Assembly: GCF_002027705.1 (NCBI RefSeq)
Contig: NZ_MBTG01000004.1
Span: 1 to 64,000 of the forward strand
Direction: 5' to 3'
Source: Paenibacillus ferrarius
GTDB taxonomy: Bacteria; Bacillota; Bacilli; Paenibacillales; NBRC-103111
DNA length: 64,000 bases
Below the pieces are notes generated by a model. That model ran no database searches and was not told the DNA's origin. It saw nothing but the letters and a program-made list of their open reading frames with translations. The position numbers were made by a program, and so were the translations under genes. The stretch's first letter is position 1. Each line of letters opens with the position of its first letter. Below, piece after piece: positions 1 to 9,014 of the stretch.

Positions 1-175
1 TTATCCGGTCTTAGCTATCGTTTCCGATAGTTATCCCGATCTGATAGGCAGGTTACCTACGTGTTACTCACCCGTCCGCCGCTAAGCATTCCCCGAAGGA
101 AATACTCCGCTCGACTTGCATGTATTAGGCACGCCGCCAGCGTTCGTCCTGAGCCAGGATCAAACTCTCCATAGT
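1..175 (-). rRNA. rrs: 16S ribosomal RNA, 5' end (partial)
   Basis: The minus strand at 149-168 reads the universal bacterial 16S 5' primer site (AGAGTTTGATCCTGGCTCAG), followed leftward by the conserved GACGAACGCTGGCGGCGTGCC stretch. The gene therefore runs leftward and only about the first 175 nt are in the window. The mature 5' end is placed near 175 by comparison with the usual distance to that site and is approximate. Upstream, about 289-308, the minus strand reads a TTGATCTTTGAAAACTGAAC leader segment typical of rRNA antitermination boxA regions in Bacillota. Confidence 0.96.
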
Positions 176-348
176 AGCGGACGATTACTCGTCCGTATAT
201 CTGAAAGCTGAAATGCTCAATTGACTTGCTAGCGAGATTTTACAATCTCTTTTTTGAACGATTGCTCGTTCGTGCTTACTCACTCGTTGTTCAGTTTTCA
301 AAGATCAATTTCTTTCGTTTCCCAAGCTGCTCTCGCGGCCGGAATTAC

Positions 349-378
349 AATATAGCATATTCACCCAACCAGATGCAA
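349..378 (-). promoter_or_regulatory. rRNA operon promoter P2 (proximal)
   Basis: On the minus strand a TTGCAT -35 box (373-378) lies 18 bp from a TATATT -10 box (349-354), followed by CCGGCC in the initially transcribed region. The same arrangement recurs upstream at 434-462, so the rRNA operon has two tandem, sequence-related promoters, as is common in Bacillus-type rrn operons. Confidence 0.75.
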
Positions 379-433
379 GCTTTTTTTTAACAATTTTCGA
401 TAAAAAATTTAACTCGTTTTTGGCCGGATCAAC

Positions 434-462
434 AATATAGCATGGTTAATTCCAGAATGCAA
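434..462 (-). promoter_or_regulatory. rRNA operon promoter P1 (distal)
   Basis: Minus-strand TTGCAT (457-462), 17-bp spacer, TATATT (434-439), then GTTGATCCGGCC. It matches the proximal promoter in both boxes and in the downstream CCGGCC, which looks like a local promoter duplication. Confidence 0.75.
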
Positions 463-489
463 CTCCAATTCTACACTTATTCAACTCAA

Positions 490-759
490 CTAGCGATCAA
501 GCACCTTTTCAACTAGTTCCTGCTCAAAGCGATCCTTCATGGCATCATTACTTGGCCCTGTGGCAAGACCGATCTCTCGAAATTCACGGATAAGCTGCTG
601 AATATCTGTCAGATTCCCCTCTTGGGCCAGTTGCTCCGTTACATCAATAACATGATAAGAGATAGCTTGATAAGCGTCCGTGAAGCTTTGATCAACATTT
701 GACGCGCTTCGATAATCTTCATAATACCTTTTAAAAGTATCCATCAATGATTCATTCAT
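490..759 (-). CDS. hypothetical protein, 89 aa
   Basis: A small acidic, probably all-helical protein beginning MNESLMDTFKRYYEDYRSAS. The longest open frame starts 31 codons earlier, but the ATG at 759 is preceded by GAAAGGAG about 13 nt upstream, and the extra residues look like untranslated leader (Cys/Phe-rich). I do not recognise a family. It has no signal peptide or membrane segment. It lies alone between the rRNA promoter region and the SLH gene, on the same strand as both. Confidence 0.6.
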   Translation of the reverse strand: MNESLMDTFKRYYEDYRSASNVDQSFTDAYQAISYHVIDVTEQLAQEGNLTDIQQLIREFREIGLATGPSNDAMKDRFEQELVEKVLDR

Positions 760-917
760 ATTAGGTAGTCCACTCCTTTCAAGATAGAAATCAGTTTGCC
801 ACCATAAAGGGAAAATTATGCAGCATAAAAAGCACAACAGTCCCGCTGTCATTCTTGCACAGGGGACCGTTACGTTAATCTAACCTTTTTCTCTATAGAT
901 AGAACTCTTTATCTTTA

Positions 918-2126
918 TTATTTTACATCAATAGAAGTAACTTCTTGGTTTTGACCTTTAAGCTGGATCAAATGACCTTGCGTGAATGAACCTAAGTTGC
1001 CAGTCAAGGCTACATTAGCAGATACATTATAAGTTGCTGTTTGATTCACGCCATTGATGTTTTGTGTAATGGAGATTGTCGTAATTTTACCTTGGGTATT
1101 AACAGTAGTAGCTGTCAACGTGCCTAAAAGGTCAAAGGTCTGGTTTACTTGCCCCATCTTCGTTACTTCAAGAAATACAACCGTATTGTTGAATGTACGA
1201 ACCTTCACTTCATCGCCAACCTGTAAAGCCGAAGCTGCGACTTTCACACCATTGCGCAAAATGAAAGCATCCGGGTGCAGAACATATTGTGTAGCAACGC
1301 CTGCTTTGGTAACAGAAAGGACATTATTGTAAACGACAGCGTTTACAGTACCTGTACTGGAATTTTGATCTTCAGGCAATTGATTGCCTGTACGATCCAA
1401 TAAAGCTGCTAACTGAGCACGAGTAACGGATTGTCCTGGTCGGAACGTATTGTCCTCGAAGCCGTCAACTAAACCTTTTTCGATAGCTTCTTTCACATAG
1501 CCAACGGATCCGGCTGGAATTTGCTTCGCATCTTTAAAGGTAAGCGTTGAATTCATTCTTGCTTTTGCTTCGGATTCCAATTTCAGCGCTTTGACCAGCA
1601 GCGTAGTTGCCCATAGACGATCTGCTTCTTTTTGTGGTTGAACGGAGTCATCATTTTCCGTGAAGAGATCATTTTCCAACGCAACAGCTACGTATCCTAC
1701 TGCCCATGAAGGAATTTTGTCAGCATCCTTGAAGTTCAATTTCGTTTGCATTTCTGCAGGAGATTCTGCTAGTTCGCGCAATCCCATTAATCGAACGGCT
1801 GCCGTAATGGCTTCAATACGAGAAACCGTGTTATCCGGCTTGAAAGTTCCATCCTCATATCCTTCAAAAACACGCTTGGATGCTAAGCTAGCTATGTAAC
1901 GCATAGCCCATTGAGCGCTCTTGAGATCGTCAAAGTTAATGCGGATTTGAATATTGCCTTTTACGTCAACATTTTGATTATAGTTAGTTTTACTGTTATT
2001 ATTGTTGTTGTTTTTCCCATGATCATCACGATCATTTCCTTTGGCAAACGCTGCTGAAGCGCCTCCCATTACCATTGTCAGTACAAGACCTGTTGCTACA
2101 GCTTTTTTCAATAAATTCTTTTTCAT
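918..2126 (-). CDS. S-layer homology (SLH) domain surface protein, 402 aa
   Basis: A signal peptide (MKKNLLKKAVATGLVLTMVMG..AFAKG, cut near residue 29) is followed by an Asn/Asp-rich low-complexity linker (about residues 30-55). Three SLH repeats then cover about 65-245. They carry the usual SLH signatures, for example FEGYEDGTFKPDNTVSR and DGFEDNTFRPGQSVTRAQ; the middle repeat (ENDDSVQPQKEADR) is more diverged. SLH modules anchor proteins to pyruvylated secondary cell-wall polysaccharide. The C-terminal roughly 150 residues form a beta-rich region of unknown function. A GGGAGAGGGAAC ribosome binding site precedes the ATG. It is probably a cell-wall structural or accessory protein; no catalytic domain is visible. 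Confidence 0.9.
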   Translation of the reverse strand: MKKNLLKKAVATGLVLTMVMGGASAAFAKGNDRDDHGKNNNNNNSKTNYNQNVDVKGNIQIRINFDDLKSAQWAMRYIASLASKRVFEGYEDGTFKPDNTVSRIEAITAAVRLMGLRELAESPAEMQTKLNFKDADKIPSWAVGYVAVALENDLFTENDDSVQPQKEADRLWATTLLVKALKLESEAKARMNSTLTFKDAKQIPAGSVGYVKEAIEKGLVDGFEDNTFRPGQSVTRAQLAALLDRTGNQLPEDQNSSTGTVNAVVYNNVLSVTKAGVATQYVLHPDAFILRNGVKVAASALQVGDEVKVRTFNNTVVFLEVTKMGQVNQTFDLLGTLTATTVNTQGKITTISITQNINGVNQTATYNVSANVALTGNLGSFTQGHLIQLKGQNQEVTSIDVK

Positions 2127-2350
2127 TACAAGTTCCCTCTCCCTTATTCATATTATTTCATAAATAAAATGGAGCCTTCGCGAAGGGTTCCTGGTTATGC
2201 TAAAACAATTCGCCTTGCCCAGTTTGTTTTTGGGGGTGGAGGGTAAATCTTCTAAAATTCTAATTTCGGAGCCAATGCATAGAACTATTAAATCCACGCT
2301 GAAACTGATAAACTTAAACCATCAAAGACTATCGCCAAAGGAGCTAACAC

Positions 2351-4006
2351 ATGCGTTTACGTAATCCTCGAGCTCTGCTCGTTATTGCTCTTGCCGTTCT
2401 ATTTATTGCTTTATCCGTTTTTTCGTTTAGCAAAATTTGGCCGAAGCAAGGAAATCTCGAACCCCTGGCGGTTTCTACTCCTACCACACATCACGATACT
2501 CCAAATGCCAGCAATGTCCCAAAAGCACCTATAGTAGGAACAAAAAATAATAACGTTAACACATATCCGATTGAGCAAGTAGATGTTGTCATAATTGGCA
2601 GCGAGCTGGAGGGACTTTATTTGGCCCGAGCAGCAGCAGACGAAGGCTTGAAGGTTAAGATTCTGGATCCCCACAAAGAGTTTGGCGGTCAGATTCTTCA
2701 GAGTCAAATGTTATTTCTGGATGAGACTCGTGATGATCAAGGACATCTGCTCGTGCAAGGGCGTGTCAAAGAGTTATTCGATGGCTTCCGAAATGCCAAG
2801 ATTCGCAAGCTTCCCGAATTCGCGACATATATGAATAAATTAGTCAAAGACATTCCGATTGAATCCGGCATTGTCATTAATGACATTGAACAAATCAGCA
2901 CACCGGACAATATGCACAAAATCGGTTCCATCGTCTATTCGAATGAACAAAACGAGAAAAAGAAGATAACAGCCACATATTGGGTTGAGAATAGCGATTA
3001 TGCCGCACTTATCAGTCGCTTGGACGCGAAACGGCTTCCAGGACTAGAGAAGTTTTATGGTCAAAAAGAAATCGAATATATGAGCGCCGGCATGATGATG
3101 AAGTTCAAGAACGTCGATTGGAAGAAATTCAATACTGCTTTTAACTTGCTGAAGCCAGAAGAGAAGTCCAAGCAATTCGGCGGCGGTTATGTCAGTGACA
3201 GCTTCGCAATTGGGTTAAGCGGTATGACCAAAGCTTATCACCCGTCGAATGATCGTGTTTTTCTCAGAGGATTAAATGCTGTGAATCAGCGGGATGGCGA
3301 TGTGTTAATTAACGCGCTTCTTGTATATACCGTCGATCCTGCAAAACCTGAATCCATCCAAGACGCCGTTGCACTTGGCAACAAAGAAACGGCTTTGATT
3401 CTGCCTCACTTCCGCAAAACCTTGCCAGGTTGGGAGCATGCGGAACTAGGCGAGCTTCCTACATACCCTTATGTTCGTGAATACAATCATTATGAGATGG
3501 ATTATGTGCTTAAACCGTCTGACCTGCTCTCAGGCACCATGTTCTGGGATAATGTCAGTATTGGCGGCTATCCACTCGATCTGCAGGGCACCAGCGCCAA
3601 TAAGTGGGGCATTGAAATGGGACGTCCGGATAAATATGGCATGCCGCTGCGCAGCTTTTTGCTTAAAAACTACGAAAATGTCATCGCGGCTGGTAAAAAT
3701 GTCGGTTCCTCCGCAATTGCATACGGAAGCACAAGGATTCAACCGAATACGAGCTTAGCAGCTGAATCAATTGGTGTTATCCTAGGCCAATTGCATGGCA
3801 AGCAGAAGCTAAGGGAAATTACACCCGAAGAGATGGCTAAGCTTCAACAATATTTATCGCTCCACTATCAAATCAAATTAACTGGGGTAACCGGTACGAA
3901 TAAAATCAGCGGCTGGAATGAAGAAGAAATAAGAAAGCTGGATACGGGTGAAATCACTTATCCGAGCTATATTCAAACCAGAAAAAAGCCAGTTCCCAAA
4001 AAGTGA
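2351..4006 (+). CDS. FAD-dependent oxidoreductase, membrane-anchored, 551 aa
   Basis: An N-terminal hydrophobic segment (about residues 8-27) can act as signal or anchor. It is followed by a Thr/Pro/Asn-rich linker and then a dinucleotide-binding fold beginning VDVVIIGSELEGLYLARAAA near residue 77, ending in an acidic residue after the second strand (ILDPHKEFGGQ). This resembles the FAD_oxidored family, whose members are often of unknown substrate. The usual GxGxxG is relaxed to GSELEG. A C-terminal NVIAAGKNVGSSAIAYGSTR segment resembles the FAD-binding end of such proteins. AAAGGAG lies 8 nt before the ATG. It is transcribed alone, with a terminator directly after it. Confidence 0.75.
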   Translation: MRLRNPRALLVIALAVLFIALSVFSFSKIWPKQGNLEPLAVSTPTTHHDTPNASNVPKAPIVGTKNNNVNTYPIEQVDVVIIGSELEGLYLARAAADEGLKVKILDPHKEFGGQILQSQMLFLDETRDDQGHLLVQGRVKELFDGFRNAKIRKLPEFATYMNKLVKDIPIESGIVINDIEQISTPDNMHKIGSIVYSNEQNEKKKITATYWVENSDYAALISRLDAKRLPGLEKFYGQKEIEYMSAGMMMKFKNVDWKKFNTAFNLLKPEEKSKQFGGGYVSDSFAIGLSGMTKAYHPSNDRVFLRGLNAVNQRDGDVLINALLVYTVDPAKPESIQDAVALGNKETALILPHFRKTLPGWEHAELGELPTYPYVREYNHYEMDYVLKPSDLLSGTMFWDNVSIGGYPLDLQGTSANKWGIEMGRPDKYGMPLRSFLLKNYENVIAAGKNVGSSAIAYGSTRIQPNTSLAAESIGVILGQLHGKQKLREITPEEMAKLQQYLSLHYQIKLTGVTGTNKISGWNEEEIRKLDTGEITYPSYIQTRKKPVPKK

Positions 4007-4011
4007 AAAAG

Positions 4012-4047
4012 CGTGCATTCGTTCTTCGGAACGGTGCACGTTTTTTT
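4012..4047 (+). terminator. Rho-independent terminator after FAD oxidoreductase
   Basis: An imperfect stem (CGTGCATT / GGTGCACG, then GTTC / GAAC) closes a UUCG tetraloop and is followed by seven T residues (4041-4047). Confidence 0.9.
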
Positions 4048-4133
4048 AGTTGTCAAATACGCCATCACCCCATATAATAAGCAATATACTTACTATCACT
4101 TACAAACACTTAAGCGAAAGGAGTTCCAACGCC

Positions 4134-4910
4134 TTGTTTCAGGAAGAACGACTTATTTCAATTGTTGAATACTTAAAATCAAATAAACGTATTACAGTAG
4201 ATCTCCTATGCGAGCTCTACGATGTCTCACGAGACACGGCCCGGCGGGATATGGTGAAGCTCGAAGAACAAGGCCAAATCGTGCGGACTCGCGGCGGCGC
4301 CATCCTTCCAACGCTCTCCAAGGAAGTCCGCAACTATGAACAAAGGCTGCAGGAAGAATCCCTATCGAAGCTAACCATCGGCAAAGCAGCCGCACAACTG
4401 GTGCAAGATGGCGATTATATCATGATGGATGCCTCTACTACCGTGCTTCATGCCGCTACCGCCTTATGCTCCAAGCAGAATGTTGTTGTGACAAGCTCGA
4501 TTGAAATTGCCGCTATCTTGACCCGCAAAGAGGAAACGACGATCCACATTCTGGGCGGTGTACTCGATAACAAGCACCACAGTGTCTACGGTGCCAAAGC
4601 CATCGAAATGCTGAGTGACTACCACGTCGACAAGCTTCTCATCGGAACATGCGGAATTACAGAGGAAGGGCTGTCTGCTCCCAACGAAGAGGACTGCTAT
4701 TTGGTGCGGGCGATGATGCAGCATGCCGACCAAGTCATTGTGCTCGCAGATCATTCCAAGTTCGGGAAACGATTATTTCACCGTGTCGTCGGTTTCGAAC
4801 GTATTGATATTCTGATTACCGATCAGGCGCTAAGTCCTGAAATTAAAGAGAAATTACTTGCAGCTGAAGTTGAAATCGTACTAGCAGGAGGAGAAAATCA
4901 AGATGATTAA
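4134..4910 (+). CDS. DeoR-family transcriptional regulator, 258 aa
   Basis: An N-terminal winged helix-turn-helix (about residues 3-58; ERLISIVEYLKSNKRITVDLL and SRDTARRDMVKLEEQG, the DeoR signature) precedes a DeoRC sensor domain of the sugar-phosphate-isomerase fold (about 75-235). That domain includes the conserved DGDYIMMDASTT and a D-KLLIGTCGI segment. DeoR regulators usually respond to a phosphorylated sugar. The start is taken as the TTG at 4134, because GAAAGGAG lies 10 nt upstream and this gives a normal family length; an in-frame TTG at 4050 lies inside the preceding terminator. The end overlaps the next gene by 8 nt, so it very likely controls this three-gene operon. Confidence 0.9.
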   Translation: MFQEERLISIVEYLKSNKRITVDLLCELYDVSRDTARRDMVKLEEQGQIVRTRGGAILPTLSKEVRNYEQRLQEESLSKLTIGKAAAQLVQDGDYIMMDASTTVLHAATALCSKQNVVVTSSIEIAAILTRKEETTIHILGGVLDNKHHSVYGAKAIEMLSDYHVDKLLIGTCGITEEGLSAPNEEDCYLVRAMMQHADQVIVLADHSKFGKRLFHRVVGFERIDILITDQALSPEIKEKLLAAEVEIVLAGGENQDD

Positions 4911-5727
4911 ACTAATCGTAAGCGATTTGGACGGCACATTGCTCGATCACAGCAAAAAAGTGAGCTCAAGGGAAATTGAAGCTTTATTAAAGGTAAAAGA
5001 AGCCGGTATAGCCTTATGTTTAGCTTCCGGGAGAATGAATGCCGAAATGCAGCAGGTGCTGGAGGAAATCGGACATCAAGCCTATTCCGTTTCACAAAAC
5101 GGGGCCTTCATTCATCTGGACGATGGAAGTTTCCTGCAATCGAAGTTGTTTGAACCTACTTTGGCCTATGAGGTATACCAGATCCTGCAAGAATTTGATC
5201 TCGTCAAGCTCATCTGTTCAGGAGAAGCCAACTATATCACTCACCTGACACCTGCATCCGATGCCATCCAAGCACGGACCTTCCAGCCATTCCTTGTAAA
5301 AGAAGATCTTGATCACGCCTTGCAATCAGCGTTTGCTGTATGCAAATTCTCCATGTTCGGAGACATCGAAGTTCTCTTGGCTCTGAAAGCAAGGATGCAG
5401 ACCGCACTCGGCGACCAGCTGGAACTGTTTATTTCCGACAAGGATTGTCTCGATATTATGCCGCGTCATGTGTCCAAGGGACAATCGCTGCTCGTATTGA
5501 TTGAAAAATTAGGCTTGCAGACGGATGAAATTGCCTGTATCGGGGATTCCTTCAACGATGTCTCCATGTTCGGAATCACACCTCATAGTTTCGCGATGAA
5601 GGGCGCCCATCCGGAAGTGAAGCAGCAAGCGGCTTATCAGGTAGAGTCGGTCGCTGAAGCTATTGCTCATGTTTTTACCCATAACCAAAAATTTGCGCTA
5701 TCCCAAAAAGGAATTTCTCAATCATGA
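4903..5727 (+). CDS. Cof-type HAD phosphatase, 274 aa
   Basis: A haloacid-dehalogenase-superfamily hydrolase of the Cof/YwpJ subfamily. Motif I is LIVSDLDGTLLD (residues 3-14, nucleophile Asp). Motif II is the CLASGR segment. The motif IV acidic pair is in CIGDSFNDVSMF near residue 215. A C2-type cap lies between. Such enzymes dephosphorylate sugar phosphates, FMN or pyridoxal phosphate; the substrate cannot be read from sequence. It is translationally coupled to the DeoR gene upstream (8-nt overlap) and the MFS gene downstream (4-nt overlap). Confidence 0.88.
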   Translation: MIKLIVSDLDGTLLDHSKKVSSREIEALLKVKEAGIALCLASGRMNAEMQQVLEEIGHQAYSVSQNGAFIHLDDGSFLQSKLFEPTLAYEVYQILQEFDLVKLICSGEANYITHLTPASDAIQARTFQPFLVKEDLDHALQSAFAVCKFSMFGDIEVLLALKARMQTALGDQLELFISDKDCLDIMPRHVSKGQSLLVLIEKLGLQTDEIACIGDSFNDVSMFGITPHSFAMKGAHPEVKQQAAYQVESVAEAIAHVFTHNQKFALSQKGISQS

Positions 5728-6911
5728 AAAAACTTCTCTTTATGGCCTGCTTGTCCTACTTATTGACAGGCTGCACTCACGTTATTTTCGGAGCTGTTCT
5801 GCCCGAATTACTGGCTCATTACGGCCGCAGCTACAGTGACGGAGGCCTGCTGGTCTTCCTGCAATTCGGCGGCTTTCTCCTCGGCGTGCTCAGCATGCCC
5901 GCTCTCAGTCGTCGAATTAGCCGCAGAAGCACGCTAACGTCGGCATTTGGCTTGCTCTTCTTGGCCATGGTTTGCATCGTTCTATTGCCTCCGTGGCCGC
6001 TCGCCGTAGCTCTTACTTTCTTGGCTGGGGTTGCTTTCGGCCTTGTTGAAGCCAGTATCAGCACGTTCGTTCTGATGGCTGCGAAGGACCAACAAGCGAT
6101 GGCTTTCAGCAAGCTTGAAGTGTTTTTTGGACTTGGCGCTTTAATTATGCCGCTTGTATCCAGTATTCTGATTGCCAATGATTTATGGAAATACGGCTTC
6201 ATGTTGCTGGGGTTAAGCGCGCTGGCCACAGGCTTCGTCTGGTCGAAGATTTCCTTAGGCGAACATGATGAGCTGTTAGCCCATCGGGCAGATCGCTCCA
6301 AGCAAGCCGTGAAGCCTCCTTCATTTACCAAAAGCTCGCTTATCTTTCTTGTCCTATTCATGATTGTCTTCTTTTTATATGTAGGCATGGAGAATACGAT
6401 TGTGAATTTCTTGCCTTCGATCTTTATCGATCATCTGAATGTCTCCAGCTCGGTCTCCACGCTTGCGGTTACGGCGTATTGGCTGGCAATGGTCATTGGG
6501 CGTGTATTCGCAGGCGTTCTTGCTGAGAAATTCACCTATTTCCGCTATTTGATCATCTCATTCTCAGCAGGTTTAGTCACAGTACTCCTATGGCTGTTTA
6601 GTTCGGAGCTATGGAGCAGCTTCGCGGTCGTGCTGTTACTCGGATTATTTATGTCAGGCATGTATGCTGTTGCCCTTATTTATGCGAATCAGTTGCTTCC
6701 AGGCCGTACCGAACAAGTAACAAGCACGCTGATTGCAGCCGGGGGCTTAGGCGGTTCCGTTATTCCTTTAGGTGTCGGTTGGGGAATGGACCACATTCAG
6801 GTCGGGGTCTCCATATGGTTTGTACTTATCGGCATGGGCTTGGTTTTGGGAATTATTTTATATTCTAGAAAGTCGAATACTCAGGCTCAGGTTTCCACAT
6901 CCAATTCATAA
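5724..6911 (+). CDS. MFS transporter, 395 aa
   Basis: Twelve hydrophobic segments are visible, with a central hydrophilic loop near residues 185-205 (HDELLAHRADRSKQAVKPP). A signature-like RRISRRSTL follows the second membrane segment. The fold and length (about 395 aa) suit the FucP/GlcP-like and related sugar or drug MFS groups. Its place in the DeoR-HAD-MFS operon suggests a role in uptake or efflux of a sugar-like compound whose phosphorylated form the HAD enzyme acts on (inference). It overlaps the HAD gene by ATGA. Confidence 0.85.
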   Translation: MKKLLFMACLSYLLTGCTHVIFGAVLPELLAHYGRSYSDGGLLVFLQFGGFLLGVLSMPALSRRISRRSTLTSAFGLLFLAMVCIVLLPPWPLAVALTFLAGVAFGLVEASISTFVLMAAKDQQAMAFSKLEVFFGLGALIMPLVSSILIANDLWKYGFMLLGLSALATGFVWSKISLGEHDELLAHRADRSKQAVKPPSFTKSSLIFLVLFMIVFFLYVGMENTIVNFLPSIFIDHLNVSSSVSTLAVTAYWLAMVIGRVFAGVLAEKFTYFRYLIISFSAGLVTVLLWLFSSELWSSFAVVLLLGLFMSGMYAVALIYANQLLPGRTEQVTSTLIAAGGLGGSVIPLGVGWGMDHIQVGVSIWFVLIGMGLVLGIILYSRKSNTQAQVSTSNS

Positions 6912-6914
6912 TGA

Positions 6915-6957
6915 AAGAACCTCCAACCCACATGAAGTGGATCGGAGGTTCTTTTTT
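6915..6957 (+). terminator. Rho-independent terminator after DeoR-HAD-MFS operon
   Basis: A perfect 10-bp outer stem (AAGAACCTCC / GGAGGTTCTT) encloses a second small stem (CCAC / GTGG) and runs into a T tract (6951-6957). Confidence 0.92.
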
Positions 6958-7001
6958 ATGATAGATAAGAGCGGAAATTCGTATAAAATCCGTTGCTTTC
7001 C

Positions 7002-7547
7002 TTAACGCAATGCCTTTAATTGAACGACCACAGCTTTCTCTTCGAAAACGACGTTCTTCACCCCAATGAGAAGCGGCAAGTGGTCTTCAATCGAAAAAAC
7101 GATGGGATCCAGATGCAGCCACTCACTCGGTATCTTCGTGCCTTTCACACTTGTACTCACATGTTGAATGCTCATGTTTGGTGAATGATAAGCAAGTGTG
7201 AACATCATTTTCGCGGAAATGGGTAATTTGTCATGCCAACGAAGATTCAAATCCGCCTCGAGATTAGATCCATTCAGTGTGAGCTTAGCTCCTTCCAAGC
7301 GGAAATCATGAGGAAGGACTTGGTGCTCAGCCAACTGCTTCTTGACCAAATCATTGATGTCTTGCTCGGTGAGCTGAACTTCCAGCTTCCGACTTTTGAC
7401 GATCTCTGCGATCTTACTCGGGATCGAAATCTCCTTATAGTCTAGATTCAAAGCCTCCGTTGGCTTGACCTGCCAGATGATAAACATCGGAGCACCGATT
7501 ATAACAACAAGCAGGATTATCATAAAAATAAATCGTTTCCTCAGCAC
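7002..7547 (-). CDS. YpmS-like membrane-anchored protein (DUF2140-type), 181 aa
   Basis: One N-terminal membrane helix (about residues 5-25, positive-inside N-terminus MLRKR) is followed by an extracytoplasmic domain. The layout ISIPSKIAEIVKSRKLEVQLTEQDINDLVKK..L, then repeated beta strands ending KNVVFEEKAVVVQLKALR, resembles Bacillus YpmS/DUF2140 proteins, whose function is unknown. The GTG start has GGGGAG 6 nt upstream. It lies downstream of the helicase on the same strand with a 48-nt gap, so it may be co-transcribed. Confidence 0.65.
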   Translation of the reverse strand: MLRKRFIFMIILLVVIIGAPMFIIWQVKPTEALNLDYKEISIPSKIAEIVKSRKLEVQLTEQDINDLVKKQLAEHQVLPHDFRLEGAKLTLNGSNLEADLNLRWHDKLPISAKMMFTLAYHSPNMSIQHVSTSVKGTKIPSEWLHLDPIVFSIEDHLPLLIGVKNVVFEEKAVVVQLKALR

Positions 7548-7595
7548 GTTCAGCTCCCCACAGATAACAAGTTGGACTAGCCCGCAGCACTAGGG

Positions 7596-9014
7596 CTACT
7601 CTTTGTTCTGCTGCTTCTCCTTGAGCCAGCGAGGAGCGCCCTTGCTTTTGCGCTCACGCTCGCGCTGAGCTTTGCTGACGGCCTTGCCCGCGGCTGCCGG
7701 CTTGCCTGGCGCAGCAGCGCCTGCGCCTGCGCGCGCGTCAGACGGCGCAGCACTAGTGCGCACCGCGCCCGCCTCAGCGGCGTCATCGCGCACGCTGGCG
7801 GAGCCGCTGCGCGTAGGCGCTGCGCCGCTAGGGCGCGCAGCTTCACGGCGGCTGCGCATCGTAGCCGCACTGCGATCTTGGGCCGGATCAACGAGTCGGC
7901 CCTCGAACATCGCCTTCGGCGAGATCGTGATTCCAAGCTGTTTCTCGAATTTGTCGAGAATGAACTGTTCCTTGGAGGTCACGATTGAAATGGTCGTTCC
8001 TTGACGTCCCATCCGACCTGTCCGACCTACGCGGTGAAGATAATACTCCGCATTCGTTGCAGGATCCAAGTGGAAGACGTGCGTTACGCCCTCAATATCC
8101 AAACCGCGCGCCGCCACATCCGTCGCCAGCAGCAGCTGGAATTTGCCCTCACGGAAATTCCCCATAACTTTAGCCCGATCCTGTTTGCTCGCCTCACCAT
8201 ACAAAGCTTCGACAGACAAACCAACATATTGAAGCTTGCCCACCACTTGCGCAATATCGTCGGTGACATTGATAAATACAATCGCCGAGGTTGGTTTAAT
8301 TAAACGAACAAGTCGTCGCAGCGTATCGATCTTTTCGCGTTCTTGGCATACAACGTACATATGCTCCAACGTTTCTGCTGTGCGCTGATTGGGATTGATT
8401 TTGATAATAACAGGTTCCTTTAGCCACCGGCCTGCCGCCTGCTCTGTGCTTGGGGGAATTGTCGCCGACACAAAAACCATCTGGCTGGACTTCAACATAC
8501 CCTTTAGAACAGATTCAACATCCTGCATAGAACCAAGCTCGAAGACTTGGTCGACTTCATCAACGATGCCGATTTTCACATGATGCAGCGTCAGCTTTCT
8601 TATTTTCATAAGCTCAAGCAACCGTCCCGGCGTACCTACAACGATATGCGGGTGAAGCCGCAGCTTCTCAACTTGTCTAACGATGGCAGCTCCGCCAATC
8701 AACGATTGTGAACGGATAGGTCCGCCTTCCGTCAGCTTCTCAATCTCTTGCATGATTTGCATGCCCAGCTCCCTGGTCGGGACTACGACAAGGACTTGCA
8801 ATTGCTTTTGCGCGGGATCAATTCGCTCCAAGGCTGGCAGCAGATAGGCTAAAGTTTTGCCAGTACCTGTTTGAGACTGAATAATAGCATCTTTGCCTTG
8901 TTTTAAAACGGGAATTCCTTCAGCCTGAATCGGTGTCGGCTCCTCTATGCCTAGTTGTTGCAATTTATCTAAATAAGTCTGATCAATTTGCAGTTGTTCA
9001 AAGCTTGTACTCAA
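7596..9014 (-). CDS. DEAD-box ATP-dependent RNA helicase, 472 aa
   Basis: All core helicase motifs are visible in order: Q motif (SFEQLQI..EEPTPIQ, residues 4-32), motif I SQTGTGKT, Ia PTRELG, GG, Ib TPGRLLEL, motif II DEVD, III SAT, IV VFIN, V ATDVAARGLDIEG and VI HRVGRTGRMGRQG. Motif II reads DEVD rather than DEAD. After the two RecA domains (to about residue 380) comes a basic, Ala/Arg/Lys-rich tail encoded by GC-rich DNA (7600-7870), probably an RNA-binding extension. The TTG at 9014 is preferred over an upstream start because AAAAGGGG lies 10 nt before it and the protein then begins with the Q motif. Confidence 0.93.
   Translation of the reverse strand: MSTSFEQLQIDQTYLDKLQQLGIEEPTPIQAEGIPVLKQGKDAIIQSQTGTGKTLAYLLPALERIDPAQKQLQVLVVVPTRELGMQIMQEIEKLTEGGPIRSQSLIGGAAIVRQVEKLRLHPHIVVGTPGRLLELMKIRKLTLHHVKIGIVDEVDQVFELGSMQDVESVLKGMLKSSQMVFVSATIPPSTEQAAGRWLKEPVIIKINPNQRTAETLEHMYVVCQEREKIDTLRRLVRLIKPTSAIVFINVTDDIAQVVGKLQYVGLSVEALYGEASKQDRAKVMGNFREGKFQLLLATDVAARGLDIEGVTHVFHLDPATNAEYYLHRVGRTGRMGRQGTTISIVTSKEQFILDKFEKQLGITISPKAMFEGRLVDPAQDRSAATMRSRREAARPSGAAPTRSGSASVRDDAAEAGAVRTSAAPSDARAGAGAAAPGKPAAAGKAVSKAQRERERKSKGAPRWLKEKQQNKE

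Noticed and set aside
4050..4133. N-terminal extension of the DeoR regulator from an upstream TTG
   Set aside because: The upstream start lies directly after the T tract of the preceding terminator and has no ribosome binding site; the TTG at 4134 has a good one.
5831..6388. 185-aa frame antisense to the MFS gene
   Set aside because: Basic and unstructured; the opposite strand encodes a clear 12-helix transporter.
7577..7936. Arg/Ala-rich 119-aa frame opposite codon phase of the helicase tail
   Set aside because: A low-complexity shadow of the GC-rich helicase C-terminus.
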